Source: Canna indica
Taxonomy: Eukaryota > Streptophyta > Magnoliopsida > Zingiberales > Cannaceae
NCBI GenBank assembly: GCA_034359265.1
Contig: CP136896.1
Coordinates: 61,205,501-61,269,500 of the forward strand
DNA length: 64,000 bases
Reading direction: 5' to 3'
Shown here: positions 1 through 10,393 of the stretch, in pieces
Layout of the letters: each line of letters begins with the position of its first letter
Numbering within the stretch: the first letter of the stretch is position 1
Made by a program: the position numbers and the translations under genes
The notes under the pieces: generated by a model
What the model was told of the DNA's origin: nothing
The model's input: the letters and a program-made list of their open reading frames with translations, nothing else
The model's database searches: none

Positions 1-211
1 TCATGAAAGGACCAAGCACTTAGAAGTGGATTGCTATTTCGTAAGAGAGAAGTTCCAACAAGGCATCATTGCTCCAACCTACATTTCAAGCAAAAACCAA
101 GTGGCAGACTTATTAACCAAAGCATTACCTGCTCTGCAGCATCAAATATTGCTAACCAAGTTAGGTCTGGAGAATATGTTCTCCCGTACTAACTTGAGGG
201 GGGAGTATTGA
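1..211 (+). pseudogene. Ty1/copia polyprotein C-terminus (RNase H tail), left-truncated by the window
   Basis: This is the last ~70 codons of a copia pol reading frame, starting outside the window and ending at a TGA at 209-211. The ending (HERTKHLEVDCYFVREK..., then ADLLTKAL and a final GLENMF block) is the conserved copia RNase H tail. It closely resembles the matching tail on the minus strand at 11873-12163, so both belong to one copia family. A polypurine tract (about 194-205, TGAGGGGGGAGT) and an LTR follow directly. The fragment is open, but the status of the parent copy is unknown. Confidence 0.85.
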
Positions 212-572
212 GGTATATTGGTGTACTGGTGGCTTGTTTGATGACTGGTTTAATCTGCTGTAGTTTGCTTTTAATTTTCTATATTTTCTCTATGTTTTGA
301 TTAGTCTATATTTTGTAATAGATTTAGTCAATAAAGTCAATGAGTCTCTAATGTACAAATGTCACATGTAATAAATAGAAATTGTATGGGCAGTATGGTC
401 ATTTACTGCTTATTAGTTGTAGCAGCTATAAGCAACTTGAAGGGTTTCAAGTCTCTGTAATCTTTCATTAACTTTTTCCCAGTTTAATAAAACTCCGAGA
501 GCTGAAGCTCTCAGATTCCTTTTTCTTGATCTTGAGAGTCTCTTTTGCTTGGCGCTTGATCAAAATCCAAGA
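209..572 (+). repeat. Copia LTR shared by two tandem elements
   Basis: The LTR begins with TG after the polypurine tract and ends next to a primer-binding site at ~573. It is the 3' LTR of the element ending at 211 and also the 5' LTR of the element whose gag starts near 632. The right edge is uncertain by about 10 bases because the usual terminal CA is not clear. Confidence 0.75.
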
Positions 573-586
573 TGGTATCAAAGTAG
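573..586 (+). other. Primer-binding site of copia-1
   Basis: TGGTATCAAAGTAG matches the plant initiator-Met tRNA primer-binding consensus (TGGTATCAGAGC) except for small changes, and lies directly behind the LTR. Confidence 0.75.
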
Positions 587-631
587 TGATCTTGACTGAG
601 AAGAAGCCTAGTAAGCAGATCGAAGATCACG

Positions 632-1555
632 GATGGCAAGAAATAAAAAATCGCAAGTGACCAGATCCCAGACAGGGGGAATCAAAAAACCTATCACAGA
701 GTGGATCGACAACAGAGTTTGCCGAGATGGAAGATAACCCATATCTGCTACAAGGTAATGATAATCCCAGTACAGCTTTGGTCGCGATCTAATTGACAGG
801 TCACGAAAATTACTTGTCATGGAAGACCTCGATGTTGATCGCCCTATCTGAAAAGAACAAAATAGGCTTTGTAAATGGGAAGATCGAGCCGCTAGAAGAA
901 ATGTCACCAAGATATGGGATGTGGAGAAGATGTAATGACATGGTGAGATCTTGGATTCTCCAATTGATCTCACCAAGTCTCAGTCCCAACATCATGTATT
1001 CAGACACAGCCACCAAAATGTGGACAAATCTAGAAAATCGATTTGGGAAAACGAATGAGCCGAGGATTTTTGAGCTGCAACTTCAAATTACGACCACAAA
1101 ATAAGGTAACCTGTCAATTTCAGCTTATTATATGAAATTGAAAGCATTATGGGATGAGAAGGAGTCAGTCAACTCTGGAAATCAGTGTGATTGCTTAGAA
1201 AAGGGGAAAATGAGATAATTTTTAATGGGTTTGAACGAAAATTATATGGGCATGAGAGGACGATTCTCCTAATGAAGCCATTACCCAACATAGCTCAAGT
1301 ATACTCCCTTTTAGAACAGGAAGAAACTCAAAGAACAGTCGGCATGAACATGAATTCAAGCATTGAAAGTATAGCACTGAATAGTTCGTATCAGAAACTA
1401 GATTGGAACAAATTTAGAAAGGGCAAAAATCAAGTGTCATTTCATAAGAAATATTGTGAACACTGTTCCAAACCAGGACATACCAAAGAGATGTTACTGG
1501 CTGCATGGATTTCCACCAAGGCACAAGTGGCATAAGGGAAAATCAAAGACAGGTG
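632..1555 (+). pseudogene. Copia-1 gag (nucleocapsid region), degenerate
   Basis: This would encode the capsid/nucleocapsid part of a copia polyprotein. It aligns along its length with the gag of the minus-strand copia at 20790-21509 (for example GHENYLSW..., WRRCNDMV..SWIL). A CCHC knuckle (CEHCSKPGHTKE) lies near 1455-1490 and is broken by a frameshift just before its last cysteine. In-frame TAA codons at 790-792 and 1102-1104 stand where the relative has Gln (CAA to TAA), and there is a frameshift near 1180. It ends at the AGGTG target site of the nested LTR element. Confidence 0.85.
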
Positions 1556-2038
1556 TGTAAGACAAATCTTAATCAAGTATTTCATGAATATAAGAATATC
1601 ATAAATAAATTAGTAAGATAAGATCTTACTTGATGACGACATATCTGCAGCGGAATAAATTTCTGGATCTCCAAGGAAAGCCGGGTCTTTCTCCACAACA
1701 CCATCTCAAAATGCTCTGCTTTTGATGGGAAAAGCAACTATGAGCTAGGGTTTTTCCACACGGTGTATAGAGGGGATCTAACCTCTATTTATAACTGATT
1801 ATATGGGTCCGTCCATCACGGGCTTCATTAATCGGGCCTACACTTGATTAATCACACCAATCATGATTAAGTGTTTCAAGCTCGAATCACATGGATCAAG
1901 CTAGATCACATGAGCTAATAGGCATCTCAATAATGGATCATAAGATCAAACCCGCTTTTATTAAATCAAAACATTATAATTGATTGTAGCCCACATATGA
2001 AAAATGAAAATATAGAATATTTAAAAAATATTCTAACA
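1556..2038 (-). repeat. LTR (3' LTR in element orientation)
   Basis: This is a direct repeat of 6319-6798 with only scattered differences, for example AGTATTTCATGAATAT versus AGTATTCCATGAGTAT, plus a short GCTA insertion near 1900. The divergence is low, suggesting a fairly recent insertion. Confidence 0.9.
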
Positions 2039-2421
2039 TTCTCCCACTTGGGCAAGATCAATTGTAAAATTTTATTTTTGAAAAAATTTAAAAAACGACA
2101 CTCGGGTTTAACCACATATTTCAAAAAATGTGGCCACAAAATAATAAAAAATAATAAAAAATAAAAATGATCCAAGATGCAACACTTATTATGACTCATA
2201 TCAACAACCAATGATATCGAATCATGGCAGCCATCATGACAATACTGGACATAAGACTTTCCATGGTCACGAATACCACTGACATTGCTGACAATTGTCA
2301 TTGGTGTGGAGTGTAGCATGAAAATAACACTCAAAATGATCCGATAAGAACAGTGTTATTTTCATTGTCAGTCCTCATACTTTCTCTTCTAAATATACCT
2401 TTCGGCAGGAGAAAACGTATG

Positions 2422-2434
2422 GTTTTATTTATTT

Positions 2435-2472
<38 letters not shown>
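2422..2472. repeat. Homopolymer T/A tract
   Basis: A T-rich run passes directly into about 30 A residues, inside the nested LTR element. It is simple sequence and liable to length error. Confidence 0.9.
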
Positions 2473-2473
<1 letters not shown>

Positions 2474-2744
2474 ATCAAGTCCCTAGACTCAAAATTGGCA
2501 TCAATCAATGGGCAACATGATTCACATGACACCGAGCCTTTAAACAAAAAACATGATGTCTCTAGACTTAAATATTAAATATGATATCAATCAAGAGACA
2601 GTCTGATTCAAATGATACCGAGTCTTAAATAATTATTGAACACATATATTAAATATGACAATATGATCTCAAAGTGCTCAAAACAAAAGGAAAAATAACT
2701 CTCACTAACCAAGCACATCAAAAGAACTCAGCATGCCCATATTT

Positions 2745-2895
2745 TCAACATGTCTTTTAAAGACTATGGGTCTGAGTCCCTTGGTTAAGGGATCAGCAAG
2801 CATCAGATCTGTCTCTATGTATTCAACTAAAATATCTCCTTTCTTTACAAGATCTCTAACGGTCAAATATTTCAACTCTAAATGTATGGAGTCTT
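2745..2895 (-). pseudogene. Relic of copia RNase H C-terminus
   Basis: Read on the minus strand, this stretch gives a block with the typical copia ending: HLELKYLTVRD..., then a TDLMLADPLTKGL motif. It is the only coding homology I can see in the interior of the nested LTR element. Its position just before the 3' LTR is where the end of pol belongs, so the element derives from a copia by loss of the rest. Confidence 0.7.
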
Positions 2896-2899
2896 GTAA

Positions 2900-5800
2900 T
2901 GAGATCTACAATGTGAAGTCATATATTAATATTTTTAGGTCAAGTAGCTTGATATTCAGCTAGTTACTAATAGAAAAAATATTTTCCTCCCACTGACCTT
3001 CACATTTATATATTAATCAATTATTTTCTTCACATCCTATTAGTGTCACTATCTTATCAACAAGTGATCGATTTATGAATCAGTTAATCAATGAGACTAC
3101 ATTAGTTTTCAAGAACATGTCCCCTTTAGGCAGATAGATTTTCTAGACCAACGCACACTCTAATAACTTCATCACAATATAATTAGAATGTGTTAGATTA
3201 AATTATAGGGCATATAATAAAATTAAAATTGAGGCTAATCAAATATTACATATTCACCTTTGGGCAGAACATGCAATCACGAAATAAAGCCTCGATGAGT
3301 TAAATAATGAGACGCTGATTTTCGAAAACCTATCACCTTTGGGCAGACAGATTTCTAGACCAATGCACACTCTTCTAACTCCATTACAAAACTTCCAATT
3401 AAAACATCCAATAATCATCCTTTGGGAAAAAACTATTGAATGAATTAATTTTCAGTATTCCTCATATGATGAGAAAATACACCACTCATTATAAGTAATC
3501 CCACTTTGGTGATAATTACAAATAATAACTAGTGAAAAAACTCATCAGGAATCAATTGCCCACATGTCAAATATTCAAATCCAATATATATTGCAAAATT
3601 GGTACAAGAATAAAGTACCATGATTAATAATGAATTTAAATCAATGATCATTTCAAATTATTATTTATGTTTATGTGGTTGTAAATTACGCCAATATCCT
3701 TACCTAATTGTAACTATATTAGGTTTCATATATATATAAAAAATTGGCAGCATTATTTACAATAATGAATTAATATTTTAAGTAATCCACATAACATAAA
3801 ATGAATAATAATATTATCACGTAAATAATAAATTAGATGTATTATACATTAAGCTAAATGTAGCAAAATTTGAATCATGACAATAAAATTTGCAATAAAG
3901 AATCATGAAACGAATCATGCTAATAAAATTATGATAATAAATCAGCTATACTGTGTCAATTATGCAGTATTATTATAATATCATGATAATAATGCTGCAT
4001 TATGCCTAAATTAAGCAAAAAAATAAGTCTATTTATTATGCGCAGAACTTTTATAAGCAGCAGACTGAAAAATTGGAGAAAGACCATTAATAGCATTAGG
4101 TTCATATTCAAGATCTAATAGCCCAATTCAGTTCCAGCACAAGATATGAAAGATTTTGTAGTCACATTAAAAATTTAAAATACTGCAATATAATAAAATC
4201 GACGACAATAATCACGTGATCAATTATAGCATGATATTTAATATGATAAATCACATGACACATATTGGGATCAAAAGTTTAATCCATAAATACACAAAGC
4301 TCCCAAAATTTAAATACAATGAGAAAAAATTCCAACACAATTTAAATATTGTAAAAGCATTTTCATGAATGATATATATTTGTATTTAGAAAAATGACCC
4401 ACAAATATTACTGGGTCCAAATACATCCAATATGTATTAAAATAAGCAATATACTATCATGTGCATTATATCAGCATGCATGAAGTAAAATATAGCATAT
4501 CATGAAATACAATGATAAAATAATTAATCAATAATAAATCAAGCCCCCACATGAAACAAAATATGTCATGAAGTACAATAACAAATTAACATTCATAAAA
4601 TTTGCATAAATTAAAAAAGCAAATAATCATGTCAACACGTAGAAGAATAACATAAATAGATTGGCCACATGAATTCTACAACAAATGTAGCATGACAATG
4701 ACAACAAAATTGACAATAATAAAACATTAAGGTCAATTATAACATATGAGCAAAATTAGCATGATAAATTAATATATGCTATGTAGACTCATGAGTGGGT
4801 AGATAATAATATTGTATTCAAAATTTCATGTCATGATCTAATTTTGAAGAAAATTTATCAAAAACATAGTGAACCAATTAAAATTTCATTGAATCATAAT
4901 TGAATCAATCAAACAAGGATCAATTAAGCATGAAAAAAATGTAATTGAGATGAACCAAACATAATTTAGGTGAATCGGTAAAAATTAAATTGAACAAGTC
5001 AAGAAATGTGATGAACCGATTGAAAATTAAATTGAGTCGATAAAAATTAAGCTGAATCGAACTGAATCATTAAGCCAGTTTAATTGATTTGAAATTGAAA
5101 TGAATCAGATTCAATTCAAATACTGGACCGGGTTAATTTCATCAATAAACTGATTTAATTAAATGAAATAAACTGAAATAGACCAATCAATAAATGATTT
5201 GAAAAGAATAAATTATCAAATGGAACATTTAAATAAATCACTAAATCGGTTAAATTGAATGAAATAAATTGAACCAATCTTAAATTAAATTGAATTGATC
5301 AACCAAATTCCAATTCAATCACAGTCATCCATATCAAATATTTTAATCTCAGCCATTAATGCATTTTTTTTTCACGTATCTGGGGTTCCTTAAAAAAACC
5401 CTAATTACTTTTCTTTTTCTTGCAGCCGCCACTTGCAGTTACACCTCGGGGTTGGAGCATGCAGCATATGCACGCCTCGCGAGACAGAGCCACAGAAAAC
5501 AAGAACTGCGGGTGTCGCACAAGCGCCAGAAATATAGCATGATATTACTAGCAAAATTTATGCAGTAAAAGTCCACAGAATTCATGCAGTAACCGGATAT
5601 TTCATATCACGAAATCATGAATTTATGTAAACTGCTAAGATTCAGAGAACACACCATACTTTTGAGGCGGCACGAGAGCGACCCTTGCCGGGGCGGATGA
5701 CGCCAGATTGTGGCGGTGCAAAAGCATATATAATTCGGAATCGAGACAAAAATAAATATCGCATGATCTTATGGTGCAGGCGAGCAAGAAAATGACACGC

Positions 5801-6304
5801 TCGTTGAGAGAGATGCACGCGGATCAAGGCAGATGACGCCATGCCGTGAACGAGGAGCGGAAACAAATTGAAGAGATGCAACCAGTGAATACGCGCATAT
5901 CGAGGCATACAAAATAAGATCCGACGTATAAAATCAGAAAGTGCAGTGACTTGTTCGGCAAGCCACACAATTTCACGTAGAAATAATCAATGAAAACGCC
6001 GATCAACACACTCGATTAAAACATGCGGATTGAAGACATGAAGTGCGTATATCTTAAACAATCATGTATATTTCCAAAAAGAATGAGTATATATTTTTTA
6101 TTTTTTTATTTTTTTGGGGGAAAAAAGATCAGTAGATTTCTAATCGTATACATATCAAAAATAAAAATCAATGATCTAAAAGAACAATAATTTATCGTGG
6201 ACGTGAAGATCCAAGAAAGGCAAAAAATAATTTATTTTGCGTTGTCTAAACAAGGAACGAATCATTGTTATACAAAAAAAAAGATTCTTAATTCATGAAA
6301 AAGA
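2900..6304. other. AT-rich, non-coding interior of the nested LTR element
   Basis: About 3.4 kb of very AT-rich sequence with no supportable gene. Segments repeat loosely (for example ATCACCTTTGGGCAGA-type phrases near 3250-3350, and AATTGAACCGATT-type runs at 4850-5300). A more GC-balanced patch lies at 5420-6010. Short reading frames there show no family resemblance. Confidence 0.6.
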
Positions 6305-6318
6305 GGCTCTGATACCAA

Positions 6319-6798
6319 TGGTAAGACAAATCTTAATCAAGTATTCCATGAGTATAAGAATATCATAAATAAATTAGTAAGATAAGATCTTACTTGATGA
6401 CGACATATCTGCAGCGAAATAAATTTCTGGATCTCCAAGGAAAGCCGGGTCTTCCTCCACAACATCGTCTCAAAATGCTCTGCTTTTGATGGGAAAAGCA
6501 ACTATGAGCTAGGGTTTTTCCACACGGTGTATAGAGGGGACCTAGCCTCTATTTATAACTGATTATATGGGTCCATCCATCACGGGCTTCATTAATCGGG
6601 CCTACACTTGATTAATCACACCAATCATGATTAAGTGTTTCAAGCTCGAATCACATGGATCAAGATCACATGAGCTAATAGGCATCTCAATAATGGATCA
6701 TAAGATCAAACCCGCTTTTATTAAATCAAAACATTACAATTGATTGTAGCCCACATATGAAAAATGAAAATATAGAATATTTAAAAAATATTCTAACA
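6319..6798 (-). repeat. LTR (5' LTR in element orientation)
   Basis: Matches 1556-2038. One base separates it from a primer-binding site complementary to initiator-Met tRNA at 6305-6317. The distal end TTCTAACA borders the TSD AGGTG. Confidence 0.9.
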
Positions 6799-6803
6799 AG
6801 GTG

Positions 6804-7842
6804 AACAATCACAATCCAACAGAAATAGCAATACCAGAGCAATGAATGTTGAAGGTCATGAAGAAAGCAGTTTACAAAAGTCATCAACCAGTGGAAGTAA
6901 GTCAAAGACTGAAGATGCAATTGCTGAGCTGAGTGAGTAGCAGCTGCATTGGATAATCAATATGCTAAGGAGCAAATTGCCTAACCAACAACCTCAAATA
7001 AACATGGCAGGTAACAAAGTTTTTTCAATTGCAAGCAACCTACCAAAAACATGGGTAGTTGACAGTGGTGCTACAAATCATATAGCATTAAAGTTTATTA
7101 GTCTTGACAACTCTGTTCACCCTAGCTATGATGATAATGTTTCATTGCCAGATGGTAGTGTAACTCAAGTAACGCAGATAGGTGATACATACATAAACAA
7201 AAACATTCAGCTCAGTAAAGTGCCATCAGTTCCATCTTTTAAAGTTAATTTGATATATGTTAGTAAATTGACCAAAGAAATGAAATGTTCAATCACATTT
7301 GATTCAAATGTATTTATAATTCAGGACCTTACCTTGAGGAAAACACTGGCGACGGGTAGGGAGCAAGGTGGTCTGTACTTAATGGATGGCTTATCACCTA
7401 TATGTAAGAAGCAACATAATTCTGCAATGACAGTAGCTTTTGATTCTACATCAGTTTGGCATTTAAGATTAGACCATATATCTGCTAGAAAGATGAAATT
7501 GCTATCTAGAGACATACCTGAAATTAAGAATTTGTCAAATTTCTTTTGCAATGTGTGTCTATTAGCAAAGCAGTGTAAACCCCCATTTCCACATAGTTTG
7601 AGTAAAACTAAGAGTGCATTTGAGATGATACATTGTGATGTATGGAGCCCTCACAGGATTAAAACACATGATGGAAACTCATACTTCACATATTTATTTG
7701 CACTCAAGAGTCAAGTCATTGATATCATGATAAGTTTTATTAAAATGGTCCAAACACAGCATGAAAAAACAATTAAGATTGTTAGGACAGATAATGGCTC
7801 AGAATTTTTCAATCAGATGACCATAGTACTTGTGTTGAAAAT
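6804..7842 (+). pseudogene. Copia-1 protease and integrase region, interrupted
   Basis: The open part (6962-7861) carries the aspartic protease motif DSGAT, a GAG-pre-integrase block (WHLRLDHIS), the integrase start (HCDVWSPH) and the catalytic-core motif TDNGSEFF. A block between the first catalytic Asp region and the TDNGSEFF motif is shortened relative to the 18627-20405 copy, and a frameshift lies near 7815. Coding homology runs to the AAT target site at 7840-7842 and resumes after the CACTA insertion at 9567. It is not functional. Confidence 0.85.
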
Positions 7843-7879
7843 CACTACAAGAAAATTTTAATATATCGACGTATAAATT

Positions 7880-8255
7880 TCGACGTCGGCTAACGACGTC
7901 GAAATAATTTTTATCAAAAAAATTATAATATTAAAATTTTTGACGTCTGTTGTAGGCGTCGAAAAATTTTTTCACGGCTGACAACAGACGTCGAAATGTT
8001 TCGACGCCAAACCGTCCGGCGTCGAAATATTTCGACGCCATATTTTCGACGTCGACGGTCCGATGTCGAAATATTTCTACGTTTCGACGCTAGGCAGTCC
8101 GACGTCGAAATATTTCGTATTTCGACGCTGGACTGCTCGGCGTCGAAACATAGTATTTCGACGCCCGACTGTCCGGCGTCGAAATGTTTCGACGCCAGAC
8201 CGTCCGGCATCGAAATATTTCGACACCCAACATGGCGTCAAAATCTCTGACGCGA
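7880..8255. repeat. Left subterminal repeat array (GACGTC type)
   Basis: A dozen or more near-copies of a short motif built on TTTCGACG and its complement CGTCGAAA occur in both orientations with ~20-45 base spacing. Such arrays are the usual transposase-binding zones of CACTA elements. The open frames read through here on both strands are by-products of the repeat. Confidence 0.8.
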
Positions 8256-8432
8256 GCTCGTGGGTGTGCGAGCCCGCGTCAGTTTCCACCCGCGCGGGCT
8301 CGCGGGCGCACTAACTCGCGCCCGCCTGCGCGGGTTAGCGGATGCGCAAGAAGCGCCCCTCGGCGCGCTCGCCGAGGGGCTTTGCCGAGCGGGAAATCGA
8401 GGCGGGATTTTTCCAGCCTTCGATTTCTTTTT

Positions 8433-9178
8433 GACGACGATCCCCCTCCCTGCAGTTCTCTCTTCGAAGCCCGACAGCCACTTCTCTTGCGACGACGCTT
8501 CCGCCTCCTTAATCACCCATAGGAAGGGTCGACCAGCTGCCTCCAACCCATGGCTTATCTCCATCAGCTGCGCGGCGTCATGGCGGACGATGCTTCCGAA
8601 GCTGAGGTAGATGACAGATCTCGCTGGCTTCTCGTCGAGTCGGGCACGTCGAAGGGCGGGTGCGGCAAGCCGGGCACGTCGAAGGGCTCGAATGGGTCGT
8701 CCTTGTAACGATCCCAGATTATGTGATGTTTGATCATGCGCGCGCACAGGGTGTACAAGCAGGAGGGGCCGTAGAAGAGGAGCCGCGGCATCCGGAGCTC
8801 CCTGGCGACGAACCTGGTCCAAGGGTTGCAGGCGTCGGCAATCATGCAAGCCGGGGACGGCGGCTGGGCGAGGAGGTACTGCTTGAGGGGGTCGCGGAGG
8901 AGGGTTGCGGCGGAGAAGAAGAGTTCAACATGTTAACATGGTGCGATTCCAAAGACGGGAGGAGGTCGAGGTTCTCGCACCCGTCAGGGAATCCTACGGC
9001 GGCGCTGGGGAAGGGGAGCTCGACGAAGTCGATGGAGACGCCTGCGCGGGCGCCGGCAGCGGCGGCAGCGCGGGCAGCGTTGACGGGGGTGCTGATGAAG
9101 CTGACGCGGGCGCCGCGATTGGCGAGGAGGATAGCCATGATCAACCATGGGGATGAGGTGGCCCTGCCCGAGGAATCA
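8433..9178 (-). pseudogene. Captured UDP-glycosyltransferase (UGT73-like) gene fragment, rearranged
   Basis: The minus strand encodes recognisable family-1 plant UGT pieces in order: the N-terminal donor-fold segment (MAILLANRGARVSF near 9110-9140, with FVELPFP and GCENLDLLPS after it), then FFSAATLLRDP and MIADACNPWTRFVARELRMP near 8750-8900, then the mid-protein block SVIYLSFGSIVRHDAAQLME near 8560-8620 and WVIKEAEAS. The C-terminal PSPG sugar-donor box is absent: homology stops at GRGIVV, exactly where transposon sequence resumes (8433). Frameshifts lie near 9140 and 8950, and roughly 80-100 residues are missing around 8650. No functional enzyme can be made. The UGT73 assignment is from memory of family motifs. 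Confidence 0.82.
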
Positions 9179-9199
9179 CAGACGGAATTTTATTTTTTT

Positions 9200-9500
9200 T
9201 AAAAAAAATGTCATATTGACGCCTGAGGAGGCGTCAATATGCTTAGCATATTGACGCCTCATATTGACATCAATATGTTGGCGTCAATAAATTTCGCGTA
9301 CGGTCGTCGAAATTTTGAATATTGACGTCTCGTTTCGACCGTACGCGGCGTCGAAATTTAAATATTGACGTCTCTTTTTTTACGGTAATAGACGTCGAAT
9401 TTTAAATATTGACGCCTACATAGACGTCAATATTTAAAATTAAGCAGAGGTTATTCGACACTCGTTTTCGACGAATTTACTGTCGTCAGTATGCAAATAT
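9200..9500. repeat. Right subterminal repeat array (GGCGTCAATA type)
   Basis: Multiple direct and inverted copies of ATTGACGCC / GGCGTCAAT fill the 300 bases before the right terminus of the CACTA element, including a palindrome around 9218-9265. The motif differs from the left array but keeps the GACG core. Confidence 0.8.
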
Positions 9501-9566
9501 TTACTTCCTCCGACGTCAGAATTTCTTTATAATTTGCCGTCAAAATTCCAACGATGTGTTGTAGTG

Positions 9567-9600
9567 AATCCTCAACAAAATGGAGTAGTTGAAAGGATAT
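9567..9600 (+). pseudogene. Short integrase remnant of copia-1
   Basis: After the CACTA insertion the copia integrase homology continues for about ten codons (a PQQNG motif and following residues) and then ends abruptly in an (AT)n tract at 9597-9615. This marks the 3' truncation of copia-1. Confidence 0.8.
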
Positions 9601-9615
9601 ATATATATATATATA
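9597..9615. repeat. (AT)n microsatellite at the truncation point of copia-1
   Basis: An uninterrupted AT dinucleotide run replaces the copia sequence. Slippage or recombination at such a tract may explain the truncation. Confidence 0.85.
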
Positions 9616-9705
9616 TTCATTTATCTTACTGTTACTGGTATTAGACTCTCATGTTCCTAGAGAAAGAAAGTAATTAAGGCAACTGACTAGTTAGTATGTA
9701 CTGTA

Positions 9706-10130
9706 GATATGCTAGAATTGAAATTAAGTATATATATTATGGATATATAAGTAATTAATTAATTGATCACCATAATTCACGTTCATTATGGATTCTGATC
9801 ATCAAAACTGTCTGTATTGATTAATAAATTAAGTTTAGTTTCATTTGGTTAATTAAAGAAAGAAAAGAATTAATATACAAGCTATAGACAGGTATTATTA
9901 ATTTCTTGCCTCATGATATATATATGCTGGAGTTGAAAGTATACTATATATATGGATCATAAGTAATTAATTGATCACCATAACTTGCATCCATGCATTA
10001 CGGATTCTGATCGTCAAAACTTTGTCAGTATTGATTAATTAATAAAGTTAGTTTCATTTGGTTAAAGAAAGAAAATAATCAATGCACAAGATATATATAT
10101 AGACAGGTATTATTTCTTGCCTCATGATAT
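9706..10130. repeat. Tandem duplication of a ~210-bp segment
   Basis: Two adjacent units (about 9706-9914 and 9915-10130) share long stretches in the same order: GAATTGAAA.., AAGTAATTAATTGATCACC, GGATTCTGATC, TTAGTTTCATTTGGTTAA and TTCTTGCCTCATGATAT. Differences are small indels and substitutions. It lies immediately downstream of the MIR399 hairpin in that gene's orientation. Confidence 0.85.
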
Positions 10131-10285
10131 AAATGGATGCATGCATTTGCTATGATCAGTAAATGAACAAACTCATATCATGCCATATTAATGCTACATA
10201 CTTGGTCAAAAAGAATGCTTAGAAAACAAGACATACCTACTGCAATGGATGATATATACATTAATCAATTCTGGGGTCCAAATGG

Positions 10286-10306
10286 CAGGGCAATTCTCCT
10301 TTGGCA
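10286..10306 (-). ncRNA. miR399: Mature miR399 (3' arm)
   Basis: The 21 bases read on the minus strand start with 5' U (TGCCAAAGG...) and end ...GCCCTG. The 5' U and the length suit AGO1 loading. The seed-side core TGCCAAAGGAGA is invariant in the family as I recall it. Confidence 0.9.
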
Positions 10307-10372
10307 ATGAAACTGGTAAGCATGCTAGCTGATACCTCCTTGATTTAGTCATGCATGCATGCTTGGACTCTC

Positions 10373-10393
10373 CTTGCCAGAGGAGAACTGCAC
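10373..10393 (-). ncRNA. miR399 star strand (5' arm)
   Basis: It pairs with the mature sequence with only about three mismatches or wobbles (out of 21), consistent with DCL1 processing. Confidence 0.8.

Larger units (their letters stand above)
1556..6798 (-). mobile_element. Non-autonomous or gutted copia-type LTR retrotransposon nested in copia-1
   Basis: Two ~480-bp LTRs (1556-2038 and 6319-6798) flank a 4.3-kb interior. On the minus strand the LTR starts TGTTAGAATA and ends ...CTTACCA, followed by a primer-binding site (GGTATCAGAGCC read from 6305-6317) and, at the other end, a polypurine tract (AAGTGGGAGAA) beside 2039. A perfect 5-bp TSD AGGTG flanks it (1551-1555, 6799-6803). Apart from an RNase H tail relic near 2745-2895, the interior has no recognisable gag-pol, so it probably moved using enzymes supplied in trans. 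Confidence 0.9.
7843..9566. mobile_element. CACTA-type DNA transposon carrying a captured glycosyltransferase fragment (GACGTC-repeat family, copy 1)
   Basis: The element starts CACTACAAGAAAATTTT and ends ...TGTGTTGTAGTG, so the termini share CACTACAA as inverted repeat. A 3-bp TSD AAT flanks it (7840-7842, 9567-9569), as expected for the CACTA superfamily. Subterminal zones are packed with TTTCGACGTC/GACGTCGAAA-type repeats on the left (7880-8250) and TATTGACGCC/GGCGTCAATA repeats on the right (9200-9500). Between them lies a GC-rich block with a glycosyltransferase-like fragment on the minus strand. No transposase is present, so it is non-autonomous. A related copy starts at 25122. Confidence 0.88.
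209..9600 (+). mobile_element. Copia-1: Ty1/copia retrotransposon, 3'-truncated, with two nested insertions
   Basis: The order is LTR, primer-binding site, gag (632-1555), protease to integrase (6804-7842) and a short integrase remnant (9567-9600). Reverse transcriptase, RNase H and the 3' LTR are missing; the integrase stops at an (AT)n tract near 9597. Two later insertions split it: an LTR element (1556-6798, TSD AGGTG) and a CACTA element (7843-9566, TSD AAT). Joining the flanks across each TSD restores copia coding homology, which confirms both insertion sites. Reading frames are broken by stops and frameshifts, so the element is dead. Confidence 0.85.

Noticed and set aside
7923..8314. 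Overlapping frames in the GACGTC subterminal array
   Set aside because: Repetitive peptides from short inverted repeats; open on both strands with no domain.
10373..10393. A plus-strand miRNA (TGCCAGAGGAGAACTGCAC) from the same hairpin
   Set aside because: This is the reverse complement of the typical miR399 star; the canonical mature sequence lies on the minus strand, where the P1BS/TATA layout also fits.
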